This document shows, one piece after another, positions 46,129 through 55,243 of a stretch of DNA of 64,000 bases. Within the stretch, counting starts at the first letter, position 1, and every line of letters starts with the position of its first letter. Both the position numbers and the translations under genes were made by a program. Below the pieces are notes generated by a model. It did no database searches, was not told where the DNA came from, and worked only from the letters and a program-made list of their open reading frames with translations. Origin of the DNA: Bacillota bacterium (lineage in GTDB: Bacteria > Bacillota > Clostridia > Oscillospirales > Oscillospiraceae); the NCBI GenBank assembly GCA_029225225.1, contig JAQXWB010000043.1, positions 1 to 64,000 on the forward strand. The letters are read 5' to 3'.

Positions 46129-48402
46129 ATGAAACCCACACTATGCAGCAGATGCAAAAAGAATGTTGCTGTGATCTTTATCACCAAGGTTGAAAACGGC
46201 AAAAGCACGAACGAAGGACTCTGCCTGAAATGCGCAAAGGAGCTCGGTATCAAGCAGGTCGATGAGATCGTCGAGCGCATGGGCATCACCGACGAAGATC
46301 TTGAAAGCCTGAACGGTGAGATGATGTCTCTGATGCAGCCGGACGACGAAGAGGACGAGGACGATATCGGCAGCCGTACCGCAACCTTCCCGCACATGAA
46401 CCGTCTGTTCGGAAACGCGGGCGAACTGGTGCCCAAGGAGGAGCAGAAGGAAAAAACCAAAGAGCAGCAGTCCGATAAGCCCAAGAGCAAAAAGCATAAA
46501 TTTTTAGACACCTACTGTCTCAGTCTGACGGGGAAGGCGCGCGCCAACGCGATGGATCAGATCATCGGGCGCGAGGTCGAGACGGAGCGCGTCGTGCAGA
46601 TCCTTAACCGCCGTCAAAAGAACAACCCCTGTCTGATCGGCGAGCCGGGCGTCGGCAAGACTGCCATCGCAGAAGGGCTTGCCCAGCGTATTGTCGCCGG
46701 CAATGTTCCCTTTAAGCTCCGAGACAAGGAGGTTTATCTGCTCGATCTGACCTCTATGGTTGCAGGCACGCAGTTCCGCGGGCAGTTTGAAAGCCGTATG
46801 AAGAGCCTCATATCCGAGGTTAAAGCCTGCGGAAACATCATTCTCGTCATTGATGAGGTGCATAACCTTGTCGGCGCAGGCGATGCGGAAGGTGCTATGA
46901 GCGCCGCGAACATTCTGAAGCCCGCCCTCTCGCGCGGCGAAATTCAGGTCATCGGCGCGACGACCTTCGCCGAATACCGTAAGTATATTGAAAAGGACGC
47001 CGCCTTGGAGCGCCGCTTCCAGCCCGTAACCGTGGCGGAGCCGACAATTGAGGAAGCCGTCGCCATCATCCGCGGCATCTCGCATTATTACGAGCTGTAC
47101 CACGGTGTCAAGGTCACGCCAGAAATCGCAAGGCAGGCGGTCATTCTCTCCGAGCGCTATATCACCGACCGTTTTCTCCCCGACAAAGCCATCGACCTGC
47201 TCGATGAAGCCTGCTCCGATCTCAATCTGCACACCAAAGAGATCTCCGACCTCGCCGAAAAACGCAAGGAACGGGACGATTATAACCTTGAAATCAAAAT
47301 GCTCACCGAGGATACGGAGCACGAAAATTTTGAGCGTCTTGCACTGCTGCGCAGCAATGTGCTGCGCTTGGATCAGGAGGTCGCCGCACTGGAGGCAAAG
47401 CCCGCGCCTGTATTGACGATGGAAAATCTCGCCCGTGTGATCGAGATGTGGACGAAAATCCCCGCAAGCAAGATCCGCGCGCAGGAATACGAGCAGCTCC
47501 GCACCTTGGAGGAGCGTCTGAAAAAACGCATTGTCGGGCAGGACGAAGCCATTCACGCCGTCTCTTCCGCGATCCGCCGCAACCGCGTCGGCATTGCGAC
47601 GAAAAAGCATCCCGTCTCGTTTATCTTTGTCGGTTCCACGGGCGTCGGTAAGACGGAGCTGGTCAAAACACTTGCTGATGAGCTGTTTGACTCCGTGGAT
47701 TCGCTCGTCCGGCTGGATATGTCGGAGTATATGGAGCGTCACTCCGTCTCGAAGCTGATCGGTTCGCCTCCCGGCTATGTCGGCTACGACGAGGCAGGAC
47801 AGTTAACGGAGAAGATTCGCCGCAAGCCTTACAGCGTCATTTTGTTTGACGAGCTGGAAAAGGCGCACCCTGATGTACTCAATGTACTTCTGCAAATTCT
47901 CGACGACGGACGCATCACCGACGCGCAGGGCAGAGTGGTCAACTTTGAAAATACCGTCATCGTCATGACCTCAAACGCAGGCTCTGACCGCAAGGACGGC
48001 TCCGTCGGCTTTGCCCGCAGCATGTCTGAGCAGAGCAAGGAGAAGGCCATGAAGGCGCTCCGCGAGTTCCTGCGTCCCGAATTCATCAACCGCGTTGATG
48101 AGATTGTCTGCTTCAACAAGCTGACAGAGGAGAATTTCCGCGGCATTGCGGCGATTATGCTCGGCGAGCTGCGTGAGAATTTAGACGAGCACGGCATCCA
48201 CCTGACATGGGACGACAGTATTCTCGACTATCTCGTCAAAAAGTCCTATTCCCTCACCTACGGCGCGCGGAATCTCCGCCGCACCATCCAGCGCGAGCTG
48301 GAGGACGCAATCGCGGAGAAGATCATTGACAGCTATGAGCATCCCATCACGCAGATCAAGCTGACAGCAGAGGGGGAAGAGGTCAGCATTCTGTCTCTGT
48401 AA
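46129..48402 (+). CDS. ClpE/ClpC-like AAA+ ATPase with N-terminal zinc finger
   Basis: [36 protein letters not shown] zinc finger; [37 protein letters not shown]. Confidence 0.93.
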   Translation: MKPTLCSRCKKNVAVIFITKVENGKSTNEGLCLKCAKELGIKQVDEIVERMGITDEDLESLNGEMMSLMQPDDEEDEDDIGSRTATFPHMNRLFGNAGELVPKEEQKEKTKEQQSDKPKSKKHKFLDTYCLSLTGKARANAMDQIIGREVETERVVQILNRRQKNNPCLIGEPGVGKTAIAEGLAQRIVAGNVPFKLRDKEVYLLDLTSMVAGTQFRGQFESRMKSLISEVKACGNIILVIDEVHNLVGAGDAEGAMSAANILKPALSRGEIQVIGATTFAEYRKYIEKDAALERRFQPVTVAEPTIEEAVAIIRGISHYYELYHGVKVTPEIARQAVILSERYITDRFLPDKAIDLLDEACSDLNLHTKEISDLAEKRKERDDYNLEIKMLTEDTEHENFERLALLRSNVLRLDQEVAALEAKPAPVLTMENLARVIEMWTKIPASKIRAQEYEQLRTLEERLKKRIVGQDEAIHAVSSAIRRNRVGIATKKHPVSFIFVGSTGVGKTELVKTLADELFDSVDSLVRLDMSEYMERHSVSKLIGSPPGYVGYDEAGQLTEKIRRKPYSVILFDELEKAHPDVLNVLLQILDDGRITDAQGRVVNFENTVIVMTSNAGSDRKDGSVGFARSMSEQSKEKAMKALREFLRPEFINRVDEIVCFNKLTEENFRGIAAIMLGELRENLDEHGIHLTWDDSILDYLVKKSYSLTYGARNLRRTIQRELEDAIAEKIIDSYEHPITQIKLTAEGEEVSILSL

Positions 48403-48430
48403 ACTATGTAACAGAAAGAGAGGAACAACC

Positions 48431-49222
48431 GTGAAGCATCCAATCAAAGCGGCGTTCTTTGACATCGACGGGACGCTCGTCTCGCTGAAATCAAAGGTCT
48501 ATCCGCCCTCGACTGCCGTTGCCTTAAAGCGCCTGCACGAGAACGGCGTTTTGCTGTTTGTCGCAACGGGTCGTTCGCGGTTTGAGATTGAAAGCGAGCA
48601 TCTGCTCGACGGGCTGGAATTTGACGGCTACCTGACCAATAACGGGCAGGACGCCTATGACGCCGAGGGTAAGCTTCTCTACGGCAAGCCCATTGCACCG
48701 AAGGAAGCCGCCGCCATTCTGGATTGGGCTGAGGAAAACGGGCACGCCTGTTGGATGGTCAGCTCCGAAAAAAGCTGTATGAACCGCTGCAATGCGCGTG
48801 TTCTTGAGGCAATGGAGGCAATCCATACCAGACCTCCCGAGCTCTGTGATCTGCACGAAATGCTGCAAGCGCCGATCTTCAAGATCGTCCTTTTCCTGAC
48901 GCAGGAGGAAATGAGCATTCCGATGTCTCTCGCACCAAGCTGCCGCACAACGCAGTGGTTCGAGCTTGGTCACGATGTCATCTCCATAGACGGCGGCAAG
49001 GAAAACGCAATGGCTGACATTCTCGCGCGCTACGGCATTCCGCAGAATGAGAGCATCGCCTTCGGCGATTCGGAAAACGACATTGCCATGCTCCGCGCCG
49101 CAGGGATCGGCGTTGCTATGGGAAACGCCACCAAAGAGGCCATGGAGGCCGCCGATTACGTCACTAACGACTGCGACGACGACGGACTTCTGCATGCATT
49201 GGAGCATTTTTCACTCATCTAA
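48431..49222 (+). CDS. HAD-superfamily (Cof-type) phosphatase
   Basis: FFDIDGTLVSLKSKVYP...ATGRSRFEIE...IAFGDSENDIAMLRAAGIGVAMGNATKEAMEAADYVTNDCDDDG. Confidence 0.94.
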   Translation: MKHPIKAAFFDIDGTLVSLKSKVYPPSTAVALKRLHENGVLLFVATGRSRFEIESEHLLDGLEFDGYLTNNGQDAYDAEGKLLYGKPIAPKEAAAILDWAEENGHACWMVSSEKSCMNRCNARVLEAMEAIHTRPPELCDLHEMLQAPIFKIVLFLTQEEMSIPMSLAPSCRTTQWFELGHDVISIDGGKENAMADILARYGIPQNESIAFGDSENDIAMLRAAGIGVAMGNATKEAMEAADYVTNDCDDDGLLHALEHFSLI

Positions 49223-49224
49223 TC

Positions 49225-49257
49225 AAAAACGCACGGGCAGCCGCCCGTGCGTTTTTT
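49225..49257. terminator. Terminator between convergent genes
   Basis: aaaaacgcacgggc agc cgcccgtgcgtttttt. Confidence 0.85.
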
Positions 49258-49305
49258 AGATAGATGGGAATGCTATGGTGCGTGATCCCGCCGCCGCGTG
49301 CAAGG

Positions 49306-50259
49306 TCACATGAGGACGGAATAGATCAGATATGCGACATACCCGCCGACCATGATAACGCCCTGTACTCTGTGAAATTTTTTGAAGAGCAGGGTCGGAA
49401 GCAGCGCAATTGCCGCAATGGCAAGGCAGACGGGCATGTCCAGCGCAATGCTGGCGCTCGGAACCGTCAGCGTCCCGCCGGAGATAAACGAGCAGATGGG
49501 CAGGATCATTGTAATATCAATGATATTCGCGCCGATGATGTTGCCTACGGACATACTCCCCTGTTTTTTGACCAAGGAGGTAATCGCCGTGACCAGCTCC
49601 GGCAGCGATGTGCCAATGGCAATGAGGGTGATGGCAATAATACGCTCCGGCACGCCGATCAGCTTTGCAAGATATTTGCCGTTATCCACAAGCAGGTTCG
49701 AGCCGATGGCCAGCGCAGCCGCGCCAAGGACAAATTTGAGAAGGTTGATCAGCAGGATCTTTTTCGTCACCTGCGGGCGCTCATCCTTCTCCTTCTGCTT
49801 GGAAGCAGAATAGACGTTCTCTACGATAAAGGCAACAAACAGCGCAAACAGCAGTATGGAGTCCCAGATCGTCACCGCGCCGTCCAAGCAGACCATCAGC
49901 AGCGTAAAGATACTCATGAGCATCATAGCGGACTTCATGCCGATCTGCGCGCGTTTGATTGCCATCGGTAAAAAGATGACAGACACGCCCATGATCAAGC
50001 CGGTGTTTGCCGTGACGGAGCCAATCGCGTTGCCTACGGCGATTTCGGTGCTTCCACCCGCTGCGGCAATGGACGAGGCAAAAACCTCCGGCAGCGTCGT
50101 TGCAATCGAGACGACCGTCGCGCCGACAATAAACTTCGGAATGCCGGACGCCTCTGCCATCCATGTTGCCGCGTCAACAAAGACGTCGCCGCCCTTGATG
50201 ATCAGCCCAAGACCGAGTAAAAACAGTAATATTGCGGAAACCGTTTCCCAAGACATCAA
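49306..50259 (-). CDS. CaCA-family calcium/sodium antiporter (YrbG-like)
   Basis: FIVGATVVSIATTLPEVFASSIAAAGGSTEIAVGNAIGSVTANTGLIMG and ITLIAIGTSLPELVTAITSLVKKQGSMSVGNIIGANIIDI repeats. Confidence 0.94.
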   Translation of the reverse strand: MMSWETVSAILLFLLGLGLIIKGGDVFVDAATWMAEASGIPKFIVGATVVSIATTLPEVFASSIAAAGGSTEIAVGNAIGSVTANTGLIMGVSVIFLPMAIKRAQIGMKSAMMLMSIFTLLMVCLDGAVTIWDSILLFALFVAFIVENVYSASKQKEKDERPQVTKKILLINLLKFVLGAAALAIGSNLLVDNGKYLAKLIGVPERIIAITLIAIGTSLPELVTAITSLVKKQGSMSVGNIIGANIIDITMILPICSFISGGTLTVPSASIALDMPVCLAIAAIALLPTLLFKKFHRVQGVIMVGGYVAYLIYSVLM

Positions 50260-50299
50260 ATGATCCTCCTAACGTTATCTTTCTTGAGAACAAAAAAAG

Positions 50300-50410
50300 A
50301 CCTTCGGCGCAATGCCAAAAGTCTCGTTCCTAACCGAAGTAAGGCGCATGACCACCGAAAAAATTCGGGCGGTTGTTGACCATGCGATTTTAACTACTCC
50401 CTCTTAACGG
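50300..50410 (-). promoter_or_regulatory. Probable yybP-ykoY (Mn2+) riboswitch upstream of CaCA antiporter
   Basis: Minus strand TTAAGAGGGAGTAG...GGTCAAC...GGAACGAGACTTTTGGCATTGCGCCGAAGGTCTTTTTTT: GGGAGUAG and ACGAGAC motifs, terminator expression platform. Confidence 0.7.
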
Positions 50411-50470
50411 GAAGATTATAGCAGTTATTTTCCATTTTGTCAAGCATGACCTTTGCAAGCACGCAAAATT

Positions 50471-50639
50471 CTAGGGAAGCTCTGAATAAATCTGCAAGAG
50501 CGATCAGCGAGTGATTTTGCTGCAAATTGAGGTTTGAAAACCGCAGGAATACTTTGTGTATTTCAAGGTTTTCGACCCGAAAATTTGCGGCAAAAGATCC
50601 GCTGAGCGCCGCAGCCGATTTGTTCAGAGGTTCCCTAGC
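50471..50639. mobile_element. Non-coding MITE-like element with IS5-type CTAG ends
   Basis: CTAGGGAAGCTCTGAATAAATC ... GATTTGTTCAGAGGTTCCCTAG, 22-nt terminal inverted repeats with 2 mismatches. Confidence 0.7.
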
Positions 50640-50670
50640 AGTTTGTAACATATAAAAGTTGCACATCATC

Positions 50671-50890
50671 GTCCGTAGGGGCGGACGACTCTGTCCGCCC
50701 GTGCAGGAACTACCGACTGCGCACAAACCTCCCACTGTGTCATTGCGAACCCAGTGCGCACACTGGGTGTGGCAATCTCGTGCAGGAGCTACCCACTGCC
50801 TACAAACTCGTTCATGCCGACCGCCAGCCGCTTCGCGGACGGCACGCCGAGTCGGCGTGCCCTACGAGCCGCCTACAGTTTTAAGTGTTA
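50671..50890. repeat. Intergenic palindromic repeat copy (compound)
   Basis: cgtaggggcggacgactctgtccgcccgtgcaggaactaccgactgc..., cgcttcgcggacggcacgccgagtcggcgtgccctacgag. Confidence 0.8.
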
Positions 50891-51062
50891 CAAACTACTA
50901 GTAGAACGAATAAAAAGTATCTATCTAAAAATAATATCTATAATCGTTGAAATAGCAGGATTTATATGAAATAAAATAGCTAGGAACTTAGTATCTTTTA
51001 TACTAGTATAAAAACTTCGTGCCGGAGAGTTCTCTCCGGCACGAAATCGTTGCTTGCTGATT

Positions 51063-54000
51063 TCAACGCTGATCGGGTTGTTGTACCTTTACAATGTTCT
51101 CAATTAAGCGCATGAGGATTGTCGCGACCTGCGCTCTCGTGGCGTTTCCTTGCGGGAGGAGCTTGCCATCCGAACCGTTGATGATGCCTTCCGCAACCAC
51201 CCATTGCATAGCGTCTCTTGCCCAGCTTTGGACTTTTTCGCCGTCCGGGAAGCCGCCGAGATCATCGCGTTTGCTTGTATTCAATCCCTTCTTCTCTGCA
51301 TAACGGTGCAGAATCGTCGCCATCTGCTCTCGGGTAATGCTCCCCTCGGGATCAAATCTTCCGTTTCCGACACCGCCGACAATTCCGTTCGCCGCTGCCC
51401 ATGCAACCGCGTCCGTGTACCATTGCCCGTTCGGCACGTCGGAGAAGATGTTGCTTCCCTCTATCGGCGCGCCCTCATATCGCCACAGGACGGTGACCAG
51501 CATGGCCCTTGTCATTGCGCCCTCCGGATCAAACTTGCCGCCACCGACGCCGTTCATTAATCCGTTCCGAACGGCATATGTAACCGCCTCCGCGTACCAT
51601 GCGGTCTTCGGAGCATCTACGAACTCTACCGGCTGCGCGTTCGGGTCTTCCTCCCCGCACCGCACGCATATGCCGTTTTCATACGCATGTCCTAGCGCGG
51701 GAATCACCTCTTGCGCAAGTAAGACGGTGTTGCAGGCAGAGCAATGCTTCCCTTCCGTCATGCCTGCTGCGGTGCAGGTAGCCACCACCGCTGCGTCGAT
51801 GACCACAGTATGTTCCTTCACCGCGATTTCTCTTGTCTCGGCTTCATCGCAGCGTGAGCAGTTACGCTTCTCCTCACCCTTCTCGGTGCAAGTCGGCGCT
51901 TTTGTCTGCGTCCATACGCCGAAATCATGCCCAAGTGCGGGAGTGGTCTCTTGCTCAATAAAAACGGTATTGCAGACGGAACAGTGCTTTCCTTCGGTCT
52001 TACCCGTCTCGGTACAAGTCGCCGCAACCGCCTCGTCGAGAACCTCGGTATGCCCCTTGGCGGGAATTGCTCTCTCTTTAATTGCGTCGCAGCGTGAGCA
52101 CACGCTTATCTCATAACCTTCCTCCGTACAGGTTGCTGCCAGCGTTTCGATCCATTCGCAGAAATCATGTCCCAGCGCCTCTACATAACCATCCGTATAC
52201 CTGTCACCGCAGATTTTGCAGATATGTGTGGTATAGCCACTTGACTCGCAAGTGGGCGCAACCACGCTCTCCTCATAGGAGTGCACATGCTGAATGCTTT
52301 CACCGTCCCACGTTGCAGTCGGATAACCGTTCCATGTCGGACTTGTCCAGCCGGACTTTCCTTCAATATAGTACAGCACCAAATCAGGGATACGGTCACT
52401 CATGCCGATCCCGCCGTTATAGGTCTTAAATGCCTCTTCTCCCAGCTCCGGTGCGTCTCCCATAAAGCACACCGCTTTCAAGTCTCCACAGCCGTAGAAA
52501 GCCGAGTAACCGATGCTCGTTACACTTTCCGGGATTATTACCCTTGCCAAGCTGCCACAGTTATAGAACGCGCATTCGTCAATGTCCCTCACGCTTTCCG
52601 GAAGGGTAACGCTCGTCAAGCTAAAACAATTGCTAAACGCCGAATCGCCGATACTCTGCACACCCTCGCAAATCGTTACGTCCGTCAGGTTGACGCACCA
52701 GAAAAAGGTCTCGTGACCAATCCGTTGCACACCGCTGGGAATCGTAATGCTTATCAGACTGTCACAACAGCTAAACGCCGAATCACCGATGCTCGTTACA
52801 TCATTCGGAATCGTCGCATTCGTCAGACTAAAGCAGTTGGCGAACGCCGAATATCCAATACTTGTGACACTTTCCGGAATCGTTACGCTTGTCAAATGCT
52901 CACAATGCGCGAATGTATAGTCACCGATACTTGTCACACCGTCAGGGATTGTCATTTCCGTCAGGCTTCTGCAACCGTAGAACGCCGCGTCGCCGATGCT
53001 CGTCACGCCGGTCGGAAGCTCCATGTCCGCCAAGCGTGTGCACTGGGAAAACGCCTGCGGTCCAATCATCTCCAAGCCGTCGGGCAAAGTCAAAGCTTCC
53101 AAACGGTTGCAATTCCAAAAGGCGCCCTCGCCAATTGCAGTCACCGTCGAGGGGATATCAATTTCCGTCAGATTCACGCAGTTTTCAAATGCCCAACTGC
53201 CAATGTTGGTCAGTCCTTCCGGCATAATAACCTGTGTGACAAACTGATTATAGGAATCCCACGGCGGGATGCAAGCATACTCGTCCATTGCGCCCGTACC
53301 GGTGAAGGTCAATACACCGGTATCCATATCCATCGACCACGTCAGATTCTCGCCGCAGCTTCCCTGATAAACCAGAGGCGTTACTCCGCAGATCGTGCAG
53401 ACGCCGTCTGCAAATTCGTGCGTGGTAAAGGGATTGCCAAACTCTTCCGTATAGCTTTGCGCGGTAGAATTCAGATAGCCATGAACCACAGTCGTTTCAA
53501 AGTACCCGAGCGTTTCATAGCCCCACTCTATGTAACACATCGGATTCAATACCGTTATGATTGACAGATTGCCGCAATTGAAAAACGCCGAAGCAGCGAT
53601 GCTTGTCACAGTGGAAGGGATTGTTATGGCCGTCAAGCTTCCGCAGCCGAAGAACGCCCTCGCGCCGATTCTCGTCACACCTTCCGGAATCGTCACGCTC
53701 GTCAGACTGCTGCAATCGGCAAACGCATCGTTGGAAATGCTTCTCACCGCGACACCTTCAATCTCAGCGGGAATATCCGCCGCGGTCACGCTTTCATCAC
53801 AATCGTAAATTTCTCCGGTCGATCTTCTGAAATAAAGGCTGCCGCCCTCGACAGGATATGTAATCTCATCCACGGGAGGCTCAGGCACATTCACACCATC
53901 CCAAGTCGCAGTCGGATAGCCATTCCACCGAGGCCAAGTCCAACCCGCTTTCCCCTCGATATAGAACATCGTCATGTCATCGCTGATGGCAAATTTCCAT

Positions 54001-54974
54001 GGAGTGTCTGAGACACAAGAGTAGAACGATCCCTCGCCGATCTCAGGCGCGTCTCCCATGAAGTATACCTCAATCCAACTGTCGCACGCGTAAAATACAT
54101 GCATTCCCAGATTTTTCAGGCTCTCGGGGAAGACAACGCTTTTTACGTTTCCGCACCCGTAAAATGCCGAAGTGCCGACGGTCTCCAGTCCTTCCGGAAA
54201 AGAGACAGACTGCAGCGCCGTATGTCCGAAACAAACATTATCTGCGATATGCTTTGTTCCCTCGGCAATTTGCAGCTCTGTCTGCTCCGACTCTTTTACG
54301 TCAAGCAGCCAGCCGTCCAAATACAGCGCGTTGCCGTTCCAGTTGCTTTCATTGTTATAATAGCCTGTTTCGTAAAACGCCGAAACACCGATCTCCGTCA
54401 CACCCGACGGGATATGCAGAGCCGTAAGAGCGGTGCAGCCAAAAAACGCCTCGCTGCCGATCAGCAGCACACCCTCAGGAATGATGATCTCCTGCAAGCT
54501 TTCGCATTGGTTGAAAGCATCGTAGTCAATCTGTTTTAATCCATCCGGCAAAACAATTCTCGTTAAGCTCAGGCAGCGGTTGAAGCATTCATAACCGATC
54601 TCCGTCACACCCGCAGGAATGTTGACTTCCTCTAAAGCTGCGCAATAGCGGAAGGTCTCCGTACCAAGATCCGTTACCGTCTCCGGCAAAACGACACGCT
54701 TTAAGGTTAAGTTGTCCCCATCATAGCTCCCGAAGGCACCTATGCCTAAAGCAGTCACCGTGACGCCCTCGATTTGCTCCGGAATTACCGCAGCCGTGAC
54801 GGAGTCGTCACATCCGGTAACCGTTCCCGTCATCTTATCAAAATAGATATTGCCGCCATCTACAGGATATGCAACATCCGTCTCGGAATAGGCATTCGCG
54901 AACAAAGCCCCCTGCGGCAGCAAGCCGATCAAGAGCGCCGCAAGCACCAGCCATGAGACCAATTTTTGTTTCAT
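51063..54974 (-). CDS. Large BspA-like leucine-rich-repeat cell-surface protein with CxxC repeats and C-terminal SLH domains
   Basis: Signal peptide MKQKLVSWLVLAALLIGLLPQGALFANA; many LxxxxIPxxVTSIGxxAFxxCxSL repeats; C-term SLH FSDVPNGQWYTDAVAWAAANGIVGGVGNGRFDPEGSITREQMATILHRYAE. Confidence 0.93.
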   Translation of the reverse strand: MKQKLVSWLVLAALLIGLLPQGALFANAYSETDVAYPVDGGNIYFDKMTGTVTGCDDSVTAAVIPEQIEGVTVTALGIGAFGSYDGDNLTLKRVVLPETVTDLGTETFRYCAALEEVNIPAGVTEIGYECFNRCLSLTRIVLPDGLKQIDYDAFNQCESLQEIIIPEGVLLIGSEAFFGCTALTALHIPSGVTEIGVSAFYETGYYNNESNWNGNALYLDGWLLDVKESEQTELQIAEGTKHIADNVCFGHTALQSVSFPEGLETVGTSAFYGCGNVKSVVFPESLKNLGMHVFYACDSWIEVYFMGDAPEIGEGSFYSCVSDTPWKFAISDDMTMFYIEGKAGWTWPRWNGYPTATWDGVNVPEPPVDEITYPVEGGSLYFRRSTGEIYDCDESVTAADIPAEIEGVAVRSISNDAFADCSSLTSVTIPEGVTRIGARAFFGCGSLTAITIPSTVTSIAASAFFNCGNLSIITVLNPMCYIEWGYETLGYFETTVVHGYLNSTAQSYTEEFGNPFTTHEFADGVCTICGVTPLVYQGSCGENLTWSMDMDTGVLTFTGTGAMDEYACIPPWDSYNQFVTQVIMPEGLTNIGSWAFENCVNLTEIDIPSTVTAIGEGAFWNCNRLEALTLPDGLEMIGPQAFSQCTRLADMELPTGVTSIGDAAFYGCRSLTEMTIPDGVTSIGDYTFAHCEHLTSVTIPESVTSIGYSAFANCFSLTNATIPNDVTSIGDSAFSCCDSLISITIPSGVQRIGHETFFWCVNLTDVTICEGVQSIGDSAFSNCFSLTSVTLPESVRDIDECAFYNCGSLARVIIPESVTSIGYSAFYGCGDLKAVCFMGDAPELGEEAFKTYNGGIGMSDRIPDLVLYYIEGKSGWTSPTWNGYPTATWDGESIQHVHSYEESVVAPTCESSGYTTHICKICGDRYTDGYVEALGHDFCEWIETLAATCTEEGYEISVCSRCDAIKERAIPAKGHTEVLDEAVAATCTETGKTEGKHCSVCNTVFIEQETTPALGHDFGVWTQTKAPTCTEKGEEKRNCSRCDEAETREIAVKEHTVVIDAAVVATCTAAGMTEGKHCSACNTVLLAQEVIPALGHAYENGICVRCGEEDPNAQPVEFVDAPKTAWYAEAVTYAVRNGLMNGVGGGKFDPEGAMTRAMLVTVLWRYEGAPIEGSNIFSDVPNGQWYTDAVAWAAANGIVGGVGNGRFDPEGSITREQMATILHRYAEKKGLNTSKRDDLGGFPDGEKVQSWARDAMQWVVAEGIINGSDGKLLPQGNATRAQVATILMRLIENIVKVQQPDQR

Positions 54975-55153
54975 GAACCATACCTCCCTTTTGCATCTAT
55001 TTCTATTATAATGTGAGCATTCCAAAATGTCGATATTTCCCGTAACAGAATGATTTGGAGCAAAAAAACATCCTCATCCCAATATATATGTCGCCTCAGC
55101 GTACCTCCTGCTTTCCGCTCTTTTTCGATCAATCTACAACAGCATCCTTGCTT

Positions 55154-55176
55154 CTCCGAAAAGAATTTGCTATAAT
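55154..55176 (+). promoter_or_regulatory. Promoter core (spacer/-10 region) of ABC exporter operon
   Basis: ttgctt ctccgaaaagaatttgc TATAAT, nearly identical to the tRNA-Ala promoter. Confidence 0.6.
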
Positions 55177-55243
55177 ATCCATGTTTATCATGCACGGAAT
55201 TTTGCTTTTTGCCGTGATAAATTCCGCTAAGGAGGCGTTTTCC

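Noticed and set aside
46504-47742. 412-aa minus-strand ORF
   Set aside because: Antisense to ClpE-like ATPase; shadow ORF.
52281-53564. 427-aa plus-strand ORF with repetitive motifs
   Set aside because: Repeats mirror the leucine-rich repeats of the opposite-strand surface protein; not independent coding.
51094-55025. Possible phage or ICE island
   Set aside because: Only a surface-protein gene; no integrase, capsid, relaxase or replication genes seen.
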